Assembly: GCF_018873765.1 (NCBI RefSeq)
Contig: NC_057924.1
Location: 8,618,001 to 8,682,000, forward strand
From: Telopea speciosissima
Taxonomy: Eukaryota > Streptophyta > Magnoliopsida > Proteales > Proteaceae
DNA: 64,000 bases
Direction of reading: 5' to 3'
Numbering within the stretch: position 1 is the first letter of the stretch; each line of letters begins with the position of its first letter. Below, in pieces: positions 1 through 12,300 of this stretch. The notes under the pieces were generated by a model. The model had not been told where the DNA came from. It saw nothing but the letters and a program-made list of their open reading frames with translations, and did not search any database. The position numbers and the translations under genes were made by a program.

Positions 1-1682
1 ACTATAATTATGGATTTACATATATATATATATATTATATTTGATCTACTTAATATTAACAATGGGTCATCATCTTCCATCCATTCTTTGCAATATCATT
101 CAAAATTTCAAGTGGTGCTTGCGTTCGGATTTAGCCTAGGTAGTTTCCTTTATTTAACTCTAAATGTGCATGAGTAGGTCAAACTGTATATCTATTGCTT
201 AGAAGTTTCAATTTGCTCTGAATAATGTCACTGCTCTTAAAGTTTTAGGTAAGGGATTTTCTTATTGATAATTCTTAAGTATCAAATAATTAGTAATTTA
301 TTTTTTTGTTCAGGCATATTGATCATGTCTAATATCGATACCTGCTCGATCATGTATCAGTGGTGTTAATAAATTACATCACATGGACACCGTTTGGGTG
401 TTACCTGAAATGAGTATGAAACGCAGCGGAATGGGATCACGATCAAGTAATGGTTACAAGTCTCATGCACTTTGCATATCTTCTTCAACTTCTAGATATC
501 TGTTAAGTTTCTCCACAGAAAAGTCCACACCACAAATCCTTGGGAGTTGATGAATTCCCATAGAGAACACAACAATAACTTGGAGAGCAAATCCGAGAGT
601 GAAAGAGAGACTAATCTCAATTTAGGGTTTCGGGTGTGCCCCCATATAGAATCCCAATAGGAAGAGGAAACAAGAGGGGGTAGACCACCTTAAGTGGCCG
701 ACCTCCTTACCCTTTCAGGTTGCGGCCAGTGCGGCCGCCCCCATGGGTGGGCATCCTGAGATTCGGTTCGGTTATAAATGGAATGGTTTTAATTGATGGT
801 AAATCTGTCTAAACAACGATTTTTTTAATTGAAATTGAAAGCAAAACCATCCGATTAGACCCGCTACATGCAGCCAATCTGTATGGGTATTGGTATACCA
901 TTTTTTTAAAACATGATTAATATGACACATTTTTCTTTCAATAAGGGTAAAATCTTGTCGTATTGCATTTGTACCTGAACAACGTGTATAAGACAATGAA
1001 AATGACATAATAATAAATAATTTTCAAATAATTGTGAAAGTGTACCCCCTATCTTAAAAAACTTTCGAGAGAAAATAAAGCGAGGATCAATTAAAAGAAG
1101 GGGAAATTGTAACATTATTTTTTTGCCCTTCTAATATAACGTATTTTTTTAAAAATGAGAGTAAATCCGGTCATTTCACAGAAAAAATTATATTAAATAT
1201 TGCATTAAATAACTTTCAATATTTTAAAAACCCTTTTTTTTTAATCTATACATTAAATAGTATATTACATAATTATTGAGAATAAAACAATAGAAAATTG
1301 ATAATTTCTTAGTTCACAATTTTAATGACAACAAGTTGTTCCTTTAAAAGAAGATTATATGTTCTAAATCCACCTCGTATCATTCACAATCCCACAAAAA
1401 AGGGTCTTGAAAGACTGCTAAAGACCAGTGGATGAAAATATAATATTAAGCACAGTGTGGTTGACGCCCAAAGTCACCTAATTATTATTGTTATTTTTGA
1501 TTTTAAAGTGGGAGTTGGTGTGTAGTGTGAACACATAAATGATAAAAAAAAATTTTGGTTAATATATGTGATGATAGTGGAACTTTAAAGATTTGACAAT
1601 AATATTCACTCACTAACTCTGAGGACTGAAAGGTTTTGAAATCTTTTGGTTGAAGAGGTTGTTTGACTCCTAGAATAAAATA
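1..1682. other. Gene-free AT-rich DNA
   Basis: I see no coding sequence here. A short TA microsatellite lies near 21-36. The stretch from about 395 to 770 is GC-richer and reads like the end of an old LTR retrotransposon, but I found no paired LTR, primer-binding site or protein similarity to prove it. The rest is AT-rich filler with many stops in all frames. Confidence 0.5.
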
Positions 1683-1802
1683 GGGGTGCTGTTCTCTGTG
1701 TCGCAGCCTACGGCACATGGGATGGATGCAATGGCCACTTTGCCATCTGCACAGGTTACCCATGTGCCTAGACACAGCCTGTGCTGAGACACAGAATCTC
1801 CC
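1683..1802. mobile_element. Mutator-type fold-back MITE (120 bp)
   Basis: Both ends are flanked by the same 9 bases, AATAAAATA (1674-1682 and 1803-1811), the target-duplication size of Mutator-like elements. The element starts GGGGTGCTGTTCTCTGTG and its right end reads GGGAGATTCTGTGTCTCAGC on the other strand. Inner arms (GGCACATGG near 1713 and its complement near 1760) also pair, so the whole unit can fold back. There is no coding capacity; it would need a transposase in trans. Confidence 0.75.
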
Positions 1803-2260
1803 AATAAAATAATACCACCAAGAGAGATAACTCAAAACTTGTATCCTCCACTAGTTTTTGTCTTTCCAAATAATTCACAGAACCAATTCAATTTCTCTCC
1901 CATACTATCCTTCATGTGGGTGATTCTTCTTCCAAGGCATTTAAACAATTTGGGTTTTGATATAGAGAAAAGAGATGCTAGAAGATTGCTTTCAATCTCA
2001 TTCATATCATACCTTCCTTCCTTCTCTTCTTCTCTTCTTCTTGAAATTCCTTCTTTAGAAGGCAATTACTCTGCGCCATATAGTCTTGTACGAACATAAT
2101 AACCAAAAGTAGTAAAGTAGTGGGTAAGAGAAATGGTTCATTTTTGGCCACGCTTTGAGTGTCTGTTTAAAGACAAAAAAAATATCTCAAAGTTCTTGTT
2201 ATAGAGACGTGTCTCATATCTTAACCGGTTCTTTTCCAAAGGCAAGAATTGAGTGAACCC

Positions 2261-2541
2261 TGTTGGGAGATTAGTCATACACAAGCTTACAACCCATCTT
2301 ATACAACTGAGAGTACTCTTTCCACCTAATAGTTTGAACTTTTAGAATGAAATCTTTACATGGTATAAGAGCGAGTTTTCATCACCATATCCACGTGTCC
2401 GTAGCACAGACTATCACACATGCGAGGAAGTGTTGGGAGGGGATTAGTCTCACATCGGCTATTAATAAGCCTACAACCCTCCTCATACACCTGGGAGTCC
2501 CTCCACCTAATAGTTCATACTTTTTGAATGAAAACTTTAAA
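2261..2541 (+). mobile_element. TRIM retroelement (two ~100-bp LTRs, ~70-bp interior)
   Basis: Two related copies, 2261-2360 and 2431 to about 2541, both begin TGTTGGGAG and share CCACCTAATAGTT and a GAATGAAA end. Directly after the first copy is TGGTATAAGAGC (2361-2372), a slightly changed initiator-Met tRNA primer-binding site. The interior is only about 70 bp and has no ORF. This is the layout of a terminal-repeat retrotransposon in miniature. I found no clear target duplication, and the right LTR boundary is by analogy with the left one. Confidence 0.7.
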
Positions 2542-3146
2542 GACTTGTAATGATGTATTATATGTGAATAATCGGATGTGAAGATTTATAAGGAGGCTTG
2601 CTAGGTTTGCTACCTCACTGGCTGAGTCATCGCCCCACCTTGTGAGAGGTTTTGGGTACCTCCCTGACCAAAAAAATATCTCTTTAGAATCTAATTTTCC
2701 TGATATGGTTAGGATAATAATTTACTTCAGAATTTTTTTTTTTTTTTTTTTTTTATTAATTCTGAACCTTTTCCTAAAAGCACAATCCTTTGTTCCTTTT
2801 CTTTTTCTTTATTTTGTTTGTAATCCATCCAGTGGCAAGCCAGTTTTGTTGCAGTACTACAAGAAAATAATCCATAAAATTGGGTAGAGACCCTTTTCGC
2901 TTCCACTGATCTATGGATCAGTGTTGAGTCACTCTCTCTAGATATGTCTCTTTCCTACTTCATGTTAAATTAAATCAATTGAATCAGGAAAGGGTGCTTC
3001 GTCACATTCCCGAAACAAAATCCATAAAAAGTAGAATCAGAATCTTGCCTGATTCACTTCACTTTCCCTTACATTTCCCACTTGCTGTTTTGGGATTTTT
3101 TAATAATACCTTGAAAATGTACCAAGTGTATCAAGTGAGCATGGGA

Positions 3147-3217
3147 TGTTGGGAGTTATAGGGTTATTTAATTCTTTCCACCTAATGCTTTAAGGTTTTG
3201 GGTTAGACCCTCCAATA
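3147..3217 (+). mobile_element. TRIM LTR relic
   Basis: The sequence begins TGTTGGGAG, contains CCACCTAATGC and ends just before TGGTATTAGAA (3218-3228), a decayed primer-binding site. It resembles the LTRs at 2261-2541 but has lost its partner. Confidence 0.5.
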
Positions 3218-3582
3218 TGGTATTAGAATTCATGTTCTTCATTATCTTTCTAAGTTATTTGTCTACTTGAATTATAAAACAATAATCCCACATTGTACGA
3301 CTAAATTATTGAATTTGGCTTCTATGCTATCTTCGGAGGCCCTTCAGTGCCATAATTTGTTGCAAATGTTTTGAGTGCAAATTCTCTCAATTTGTATCTT
3401 GAAACTTGAGTTTAGAGAAAAAAATTAGCAAAAAAATTTGTCTCAAAATCATTTTGTAGATTGAAACTTGTGTTGGTACTCTATTATTAAGAGCAAGTTT
3501 GGCTAAGTTTGTTTTTGCTTGTCCGATACTATTGCTTTCTTCTTCTTCCTATTTTCGATGTCAATGGTAAGACACACAGCAG

Positions 3583-3728
3583 TGTTAGATCCCACATTGA
3601 TTGTGAGTGGGATACAACAACAACAACAACTCAGCCTTATCCCAACTGTGAGTGGGATCCTTATTCTATTTATATACCTAATAGTACTCCCACTTATCAG
3701 ATCATTCTCTTGAGATGAAAATCTAACA
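3583..3728 (+). mobile_element. TRIM-like LTR followed by an intact-looking PBS
   Basis: The unit starts TGTTAGATCCCACATTG and ends CTAACA. TGGTATCAGAGG, a near-perfect plant initiator-Met primer-binding site, follows at 3729-3740. No second LTR is visible. It is interrupted by a 33-bp retroposon tail at 3614-3646; without that and its target duplication the LTR would be about 100 bp, the usual TRIM size. Confidence 0.65.
3614..3646 (-). mobile_element. 33-bp LINE/SINE 3'-tail insertion
   Basis: This is a run of ACA/CAA triplets followed by CTCAGCCTTATCCCAAC: the complement of the 3' end shared by plant Au-type SINEs and the LINEs at 36934 and 63311. It is flanked on both sides by TGTGAGTGGGAT (3602-3613 and 3647-3658), a perfect 12-bp target duplication. 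It is therefore an extremely 5'-truncated target-primed insertion, not a chance match. Confidence 0.75.
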
Positions 3729-3740
3729 TGGTATCAGAGG

Positions 3741-5879
3741 ACATTTGTTCATGATAACCCAAAGATCTTGTACAACTTCGAATATGTTTAACCTTAACTT
3801 CGTATGTATCTCAGATTTTTCAAGAAGTTGGTCTCTGGTTAGGGAATTTTGCAAACTCCAGGGATATTTCCATGTTCTTGAGGATTCGAATTCTTTTAAA
3901 TCAAAGTCATATTTATGGCTTTGGCCTTGAATCACTATTGGGTCAGTTGAATATCTCCTTCCATGTTAAGACCTTTTAGATGAAGCTTTGGTCATCAATT
4001 GCCCAAGCTGGCTAAGCTGTTGTGGCCTTTTGGTGATCCAGCTACAAGGAAGAGCTGTAACAAAAAAATGTTTGCCCTTTTAGTCTTATCAGGGTTTAAT
4101 CATGCATAACTAATGTATAAGAACAAGTGCTAACAAAAATATGTAGCTCGATCTTCCCATCTACTTAGAAGATAAAAGAGGAGTTGACACAGACACAGTG
4201 GGTGTAATGATTTATGAGGGAAACTACCATAAAAGAGATAGGTAGGTATTGGCACAGAACACATGAACATCACTGAAAGTTGGTATAGTAATCCACATGA
4301 AGAGAGAGTGTGAGCAACTTAGCTCATAACCCATAATGGGCATTTCAGCATGGAGTTGGTAAGCTTAATTTGGGTTCTAAATCCTGCCTCTTAAGTAAAA
4401 AAAGTCCATTGTTGCTATTTAATTTCTTGACCTGTACCTGCCAACCCAGGTTCCATTTCAACCTTTTTTTTTTTTTGGAACCCACAAAAGTCTTACAGGT
4501 CTGCAGTATTCACACAGTTAGAACTGGTGTGGCTGTTCAATGTCATTCCAATGGACCCAATCTATAGGCCATATGAGTGTGGTGATGTATAGCTCTGATC
4601 TCTGATCTGGACACATGGCTGAACACCTGAATTGAATGATTCTGTCAATGCAGCTTAAGATTGTCTTAGTTTATTCATAGGCTCTGTTTGGTTGTAAGGG
4701 AAACTAAAAGGAAAAGGAAGAGAAGTGACAATTTTCGAACAAAAAAAAAAAAAAACTTTTATAGTCATTACTCAACATGATTACCAAATGGAGCCCTCGG
4801 AGAGTCTACCAAGTTCCTTATTCTTCATCAAACTGTCACACTTTCTCTTCCTCACTTTTCTTTCAAGATTCATGTCATCATAAATGTGCCTATCCTCTAT
4901 TGTACATGGTCAAAAACACCCTTCTTCCTTCTTGGATGATGGAAAATTGGGTTCTTTAAAGTAAAATGTTATATAAGCAAAACAATAATCTATAAAGCTA
5001 GAATTATGCATATGGGATAACACTGCAGTTTGATGGCCAGAGAAGAGCGGTTTGCTTCAATGGTCCATTTTCCAATGCAAATTATCTTTAGTGGCAATTA
5101 GGTATGTAAATGGATAGTCAAAAATTCGTATTCCATTCGTGTTTGTATCCATTTGGAGAATTTCATATTCGAAAGATTTTCATAATTATGTCAATCCATT
5201 CAAAAGTATAAAAAAGAAAGGCAAAAATTTTTGCAATCATTACTCAACATGATTAGAAAACGGAGTCTTGAGGAGTCTACCAAGTTCTTAATCTTCGTCA
5301 ATCTCTCTCTCTCTCTCTCTCTCTCTTGGTCAAATGTCAATTCTTAAAAGCGAAATTCAATCATATATTCAGTAAGTATTAATATTTTTCTTTTTATTTT
5401 CAACAGTGCATTTATTGTTTTAAACTTGTGAATGTAGACACAGTACCTAATATTTGCAGTACAAAGGATTATCCTATTCGTATATAAAAAAAATCTAGGA
5501 ACCACATATATAAATTTTTTCTCTATTCTGTACTTGTTTTTTTTTTTTGGTTTGATTTCTCTTTTTTTATTCAGTTTTGGCAAGTTTGTTAAAGTCAATG
5601 TTGTTAATATGAAATGTGTTGAGCTTAATTTATATTTAAATATAAATTTCAAGGCGAAAGTTTTCCTTCATCCAAGGATTTATAGATATGTTAAGATTCT
5701 ATTTTATAATACTAAAATACAGTTATCAATTCACGATATATTACAAGTAAAAGAAAAAACAGATATTAATCAGAAAAAAAAATGAGGAAATCTATGTAAT
5801 TTCATATATGACTTTTCAATATCAACCCTAGTGGGATAGTCGATTCAGCCTTTTCTCGACTTCTCAAACTTTCTTTCAT
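3741..5879. other. Gene-free DNA with MITE-like and duplicated segments
   Basis: No gene is visible. About 4679-4797 begins GGCTCTGTTTGGTTG and ends in an imperfect complement (ACCAAATGGAGCC), like a short inverted-repeat element, but no target duplication is seen. A segment starting TCATTACTCAACATGATTA at 4765 recurs at 5237 with about 80% similarity. Poly-A runs at 4741-4755 and a CT microsatellite at 5302-5327 are also present. The 5101-5215 stretch recurs near 6213. Confidence 0.5.
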
Positions 5880-6111
5880 GGAAAAAAAATCTTCTATACT
5901 GCCTTAATCTTGCGGTGCACTATAGTGTGGACTTAAAAGCTCGACACGTGGAAGATGCAACATCCAATGATGACAAGTTCAAGTAGAAAGAAAAAAAATT
6001 ACCTTGCATCGAGCTCACACCATTGGATGAAACTTCTTTCACATGCCGAGCTCTCAGGCCTACACTGCAGTGTACCACAAGATGCTCGCACTGTAAAGGA
6101 TTTTAATCCTT
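5880..6111. repeat. Fold-back (long inverted repeat) element
   Basis: The left arm (CTTGCGGTGCACTATAGTGT near 5909) pairs with the complement of the right arm (near 6065-6095, ACACTGCAGTGTACCACAAG). Inner parts also pair: GCTCGACACGTGG with CATGCCGAGCTC, and ATCCAATGATG with CATTGGATGAA. It looks like a fold-back MITE; outer limits and target duplication are uncertain. Confidence 0.5.
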
Positions 6112-6487
6112 TCTTCTTCTACAATTCTTTGCCACTCAACACAAACAGTCCTAATGCCGCTCTCTCTCTCTCTCTCTCTAGACTCATGATTCCACTTTTC
6201 AATCTCTATTAAGAATGTAAATGGATAGTCGAAAATCCTATTCAATTTGTGTTTGTATCCGTGCAGTGAAATCCCTATTCAAAAAATTGAGTTTTAGAAA
6301 ACTATCCAAATTAGTTCGAAAGCTAATCAAAGATGTTAATAGAGATAATGTTATATTCAATTCAATTTCGATCCATTCACATCCAGGCAACCCCGTGGAG
6401 CCCGGATCAGGCGATCGAACTGAAAACATCCAATCCTTTAAAACTAACCCACATCCCTTATCCATTCTAAAACCTGTGAAGAAGACT
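6112..6487. other. Gene-free flank of the large retrotransposon
   Basis: A CT microsatellite lies at 6161-6179. From about 6213 the sequence (AATGTAAATGGATAGTC and following) repeats the family seen at 5101, so it is probably an old dispersed element. The last five bases before the retrotransposon, 6488-6492 (ACTTA), are its target duplication. Confidence 0.5.
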
Positions 6488-6492
6488 ACTTA

Positions 6493-9322
6493 TGTCACAC
6501 CCCTATTCCAGACAAGGAATATAATATCATATAAAGGGTGACTAGGACGACGCGTGTCATCCTACTAAACCGCCCGGATCACTGACACAGTGTCCCAACG
6601 CACAGTCATATCCAATATTAACACAATATAATATTAGAATGCAGAAAAGAGGAATATTACATTCCAAGGATCAGTAGTATTGCGGAAGCGTATAAATCGA
6701 ATAGTTACAAGATGTTCAAAGCTAGATGATAAATACAGTAATTAGTTACATTTCCAATGACCATCTAATAACTATCAAAAATGGTATTACAGTAAGTATT
6801 TCACCATAGGCCTTAGCCTCAAAAGTAATCAAAAAGGGATCGAGTCCCGAATATCCTCACGGCCCGTAGGCACAATCATCGCAAGGACACCCGCCGCCAT
6901 GTTCCTCAAACACGGCCTCCGGTTCCTCCTCACCGATCTCATCGTATCCCGAGGGCTGAACTCCAAGTCCCGCGAGATATCCGTCACCGCATCATAATCT
7001 AAAAAGTGTGCGCACGAGGGGTTAGCTCCACCGAGCCGTGAGGGGATGGGAATGCACAAACACGCAATTCACATAGTCCAATGATGCATGCACATGTTAA
7101 GTCCATTTTTCCACCTAACAAACAACTAAGTCAATGGCATATGCTATCGTGACAACTCGGGAGACACGTGGGTCACTTAACTTATCGCCACAATGAAACC
7201 TCAATTGTCACGTGGGACCTACGCCGATCGAAGCCTCCAAGACCACTCGTGTGCACCCGATAACCAATACTACCATGATGGCCTCTCCCACCTCCACGAA
7301 TCCGTGTCGATTACCCAACACCTAAACCCCTGTTGGTAAGGGTCGTAGCATAAGGGTGTGAAATCCTAGCCACAATATACTACATGCAAGTCCTATCGTC
7401 CCGAGAGGTAATCCGGCGCATCAACTTTTCATCCGGTTTAGTGCCCGGTTAGCACAAGACGCACGGCGCATACGATTCAACATGACATTCAACAAAATTT
7501 CTTCATAAATGTATATAGTGTTCGGGTTCCAGACGTACCCACCGCACGAGACCCATCAAGGTATCACATTACCAATCAACATTATAACAATTGTATATAA
7601 GAGTATGCAATATGCACAAACATGCTTATTAATTATAATGATTACATAATATATAATGCAATAATAATAACAAGCCCAAACGACCAAACCCACTCACAAC
7701 GTATACGCCAAGCACCGAGATTATCGTTGTCGCCTCGATCAAGCAATAAGCCACAAAAGTGAATATATTAACCTATACAAAGAGTGAAATAAGGTTAAAC
7801 GAGCGAAGGAAAGGATCCCCAAAAGGTCTCCCATAAACACTTAAGTATAAGGTTTCAGAAACAAAGTGGTTGCGGGAGTGGTTTCATGCCAAAATTCTCG
7901 CAACCACATGTAAATCCTAGGAAACCGGGGTTCGGGACAGTTTTTAGTCAAGGTCGGATGCGGATGTGGTTTCGTAAAACTGAAACCGAGTGTAAATCCG
8001 ACCTTCACAGGGGCTCGGGACAATTTTGGTCAAGGTCGGATGCGGATGTGGTTTTAAAACCGAAACCGCAGTGTAAATCCGACCTTCACGAATCCTTCTC
8101 GGAAGGTAATTTCAGGGTGGTTTCTTGCAGTCCGAACCCACATGTAAACCCTCACACCTTCAGGTCCAAAATCCGAAGGATTCCCCTCCAAGGACCCCAT
8201 TTCAAGTGGTTTTAAAGCACAAGGACTTCTAGGAAACTCCATCCTAAGCTCATTAGGGTCCAACCTTAAATCTCTCAAATGGCAATGAGAACCCTCACAT
8301 TAGAGCTCATAATGGAGTGAAATAACTCCACCATAGCTTGGCTTTAAAGCTCCATCGACTCCCTAGGTTCCAAGAGAGATCTAGGTCAATCTCTCCCATT
8401 ACCCAACCCCTTTTAAAATCCAAAATAGAAGAAGGAAGAAGGTTCAATAGCTTACCTACCCCCAAGATGAGAGAGCTCCACGATTTATGGCCCAAGAGAT
8501 GGGGTCTCCACCTTCCTCCAAGCCTCTCTCTCCTTCCTCTTTCTCTTCCTCTCCTCTTTCTCTCCTCTTTCTCTCCTCCACGATTTAGGGTAGAAGAGAA
8601 TGATGAAGGAGAAGTAATGTTCTCTCTCTCCCTCATGGACTCATTTATAATAAATGGGTATTTGGGTACCTCTAGTCAAATGGGTCATGAGGCTTAATGG
8701 GTCAACCCATTAGTTCTATGTGGGTAAGTGGATGGAATAACCCATCATTGGGTCAATAGGTTAAATGGGCCTGCCCACAACTTTAATTAGGGAAAAGCCC
8801 ATTCTTAGATGGGTTCATATGAGATGGGTATAAGTCCCCAATGTACTTCCTGAAGGTACGTGGGACCCGAACTTAAATTATTCCCTTCTCTCATGAAATA
8901 GCTCGAGCGGTTCAAGCCCGGACCCGACCCGAGGTTACCAAGGGAAGAATAATTAATAAGTCTTGAGGCTAGAACTTACTTTTCCCCCGTCATGGTTTAT
9001 TACCCATGACCCGAACAGCCTTCGCCACGGCAATGCTAAGCTCATCACCGAACGAATTATCCAATCGAGGTGACGGTCCAGGATGCTCTCTCCGAACTCC
9101 TCGCTTCTCGGCTGGTACTTGGAGGGTAGTCGACGAAGTCGCGTCAACGAACTTTCCCCATCGGCGGTTGAGGAATCTTTCCTCCACAGGCAAACCGTCT
9201 TGTGGTCAACGATTTTATAGCTAGGTTTGACCATCATGGAGAACAGTCACCAAAGATACATGGCGTATCTACACGTCACGAGAAGAAATGATATTTAATC
9301 ATATCCCGGTACAGGTATAACA
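6493..9322 (-). repeat. 3' LTR of the chromovirus (left copy)
   Basis: This 2830-bp LTR pairs with 16943-19775, with a few percent difference by eye. It contains an 82-bp tandem unit (AGGTCGGATGCGGATGTGG starting at 7951 and 8033). Each unit is a weak palindrome in which GGTCGGAT and GGTTT find their complements in AAACC and ATCCGACC. Short ORFs inside it on both strands resemble no protein family and are shadows of these repeats and a purine/pyrimidine-rich stretch (about 8500-8580). Confidence 0.9.
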
Positions 9323-9331
9323 TCCCCCCAC
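9323..9331 (-). promoter_or_regulatory. Polypurine tract of the chromovirus
   Basis: Read on the minus strand this is GTGGGGGGA immediately before the LTR. It is preceded by AATTTCGAGGACGAAATTTC (9341-9360), the characteristic sequence upstream of the plus-strand priming site in many plant Ty3/gypsy elements. It primes second-strand synthesis. Confidence 0.85.
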
Positions 9332-9339
9332 CTTATAAG

Positions 9340-12300
9340 AAATTTCGTCCTCGAAATTTGACGTACCTTGTAGATAGGCAAGAAAAGGGTATTTCGCCCG
9401 CATCTCTACCTCCGCCTCCCAAGAAGCTTCTCTTCCTGGATGGTTGCACCATTTTATCTTCACATAATGAATGGGCGGTTGCGAAGATGAACAACCTTGT
9501 CTGTCCAAAATCTTTTCAGTGATCTCTTTATAGGACATGTCGACCGCAAGTTCGGTGGTTCATGCGTCAATACATGGCTTGGATCATGGACATACTTCCT
9601 CAACATGGACACGTGGAAGACGTCGTGCACACCTTCTAAAGATGGAGGGAGTGCTAACCGATATGCCACCGGTCCAATCCGTGCAAGGATCTCAAAAGGT
9701 CCTATAAATCTCGGACTCGCTTGCCCTTCTTTTTGAAACGCATCACCCCTTTGGAGGGTGATACCTTAAGGAACACTTTATCGCCGATAGTGAACTCAAG
9801 GTCCTTCCGTCTCAAGTCCGCATAACCCTTCGCTGGATCGAGCCGCCTTGATCCGCCACGAATCAAGTCCACCTTCTCGCATGTTGCCTGAATCAACTCG
9901 GGTCCAAGAATACGCCGTTCACCTACTTCGTCCCAATATAACGGTGTCCGACACTTCTTCCCATACTCGAGCCTCAAACGGTGCCATGCCTATAGTAGCC
10001 TGGTAATCGTTATTGTAAGCAAACTCAATAAGTGAGAGATGCTCGTCCCAGTGCCTTGCATATCAATGGCACAAGCTCGAGCATATCTTCCAATGTCCGA
10101 ATAGTCCTCTCCGATCGTCTGTCGGTTTGAGGGTGGAAGGCTGTACTAAAACTCAACAGTGTACCCATTGCCTTCAAAAACCCCCAAAACTTAGATGTAA
10201 ATCGGGATCCCGATCGGAGATGATGTCTTGCAGAACTCCGTAGACGAACTACATTATCAATGTACAAGCGAGCCAGCTTGTCCATCGAATAGGTAATCTT
10301 CATGGGGATGAAGTGAGCCGTCTTTGTCAATCATCAACGACAACCCATATGGTATCGACACTCTAGGCGTGCGGGGCAACCCGGTGACAAAATCCATGGT
10401 AACATGCTCCCACTTCCACTGGGAACAGCAATGACTGTAAGAGGCCATGAGGTCGCGCTCGTCCGCCTTCACTGCCGACAAGTAAGACATTTTGCCACAT
10501 ACTCACCACATCCCTCTTCATTCCACTCCACCGTAATATTCCTTCGATCTCTATACATCTTCGTACTACCTGGATGAATAGAATAGGGAGAGTCATGGGC
10601 CTCAGCCTAACACTTCCTTCCTCAACCGAGGGTTACTAGGAACACAAAGCCGTTGTCCGAACATGAGAACACCACTGTTAAAGTAAAATCCAGTTCCCCG
10701 TGTGTCCCCCTTGATAGCCTCAATAACCTTTTGAATCTCCTCATCGAAGCCTGGGCTGATTGAATTCGCCCTACCAAAGGTGGATTGTACCGATAAAGCC
10801 GATAGAGATAAGGTAACACCATCAACCAAGAATTCCAGTCCATCCTTCTAGCTTCCTCGATGAGTTTCTCACCGGCCGCTAGTGATGCCAGGACAAGGAC
10901 TCGAGATTTTCGGCTCAGCGCATCCGCTACTACATTTGCCTTGCCTGGGTGGTAATGGATAGTACAATCATAATCTTTCAACAACTCCAACCACCGCATT
11001 GTCTCATATTGAGCTCCTTTTGTGTAAAGAAGTATTTGAGGCTCTTGTGATCATCGTATATTTCGCTCTTCTCACCATATAAATAATGTCTCCGGATCTT
11101 GAGCGAAAACCCACAGCGGCAAGGTCCAAATCATGGGTCGGGTAGTTCTTCTCATAGTCCTTCAATTGCCGAGAAGCATAGGCCACTACCTTCCCATCTT
11201 GCATTAGAACACAACCCAAGCCCATTTTAGATGCATCATCAGACTACCATCCCTCCAGTACCATTAGGAATGGTAAGATCTGGAGCGGAAACCAGCCTCG
11301 CTTGAGCTCTTGGAAGCTCTTTTCACAGCCTATCGACCACTCGAACTTCACTCCCTTTCGAGTCGGGCCGTGTCATAGGAGCGGAGAGCCTTGAGAAGTT
11401 CTCAATAAATCTCCTGTAATAGCCACTAGTCCCAGGAAACTACGAATGTCCGCCACATTCTTGGGTATCGCCTACCAATCATCGACTTCACCTTGCCAGG
11501 GTCAACCTCTATACCCTTACCGAAACAAGGTGTCCTGAATGCCACTGTTGTAGCCAAAACTCACACTTATCGAATTTGGCGTACAACCAAGCTTTCTCCC
11601 TTAGGCGTTGCAATACTAGGCGAAGATGGTCCGTGCTCCTCCTCGCTCTTGGAATAGACCAAGATGTCATCAATGAAGACAATGACATACTTGTCTAGAA
11701 CATCGTGGAACACCCGGTTCATCAACTCCATAAAGGCGCCGGGCATTGGTCACCCGAAGGACATGACCAAGAACTCATAATGACCATAGCGAGATCTCGA
11801 ATCTTTGTCTTGCCGATATCACTATTTTCGATCTTCAATCGATGGTACCCGACCGGAGATCAATTTTCGAGAACACCTTAGCACCTCGTAGTTGATCGAA
11901 TAGGTCATCGATCCTAGGCAAAGGATACCGTTCTTGATTGTCAATTTGTTGAGCTCACGGTTCGTAGTCGATGCATGGCATACTACCGTCCTTCTTTTTC
12001 ACAAACAACACGGTGCTCCCCAAGGAGATACACGGTCTAATGAAACCCTTCTTCAACAGGTCATTCAACCGCTCTTGTAGCTCCTTTAGCTCAGTTGGGG
12101 CCATCTGTAAGGTGCCTTGGATACCGGGGCTGCACCAGAATCGATCTATCATGAACTCTGTCTCGCGATCCGGTGGCAACCGCGTTAGATCCTCGGAAAG
12201 ACATCCGGAAAGTCTCTCACCACGTACAACTCTTCCAAAGGCCTGCTTTGGCTTCAGTGTCTATCACGGATGCTAGATAACACGACATCCTCTCGCCAAC

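Noticed and set aside
4679..4797. Tourist-like MITE with GGCTCTGTTTGG ends
   Set aside because: Ends are only roughly complementary and no TTA/TAA or other target duplication is visible; mentioned only in the interval description.
8307..8697. Overlapping open frames of about 110-120 codons on both strands in the left LTR (and again at 18829-19141)
   Set aside because: They coincide with a purine/pyrimidine-rich LTR segment, are low-complexity and resemble no protein.
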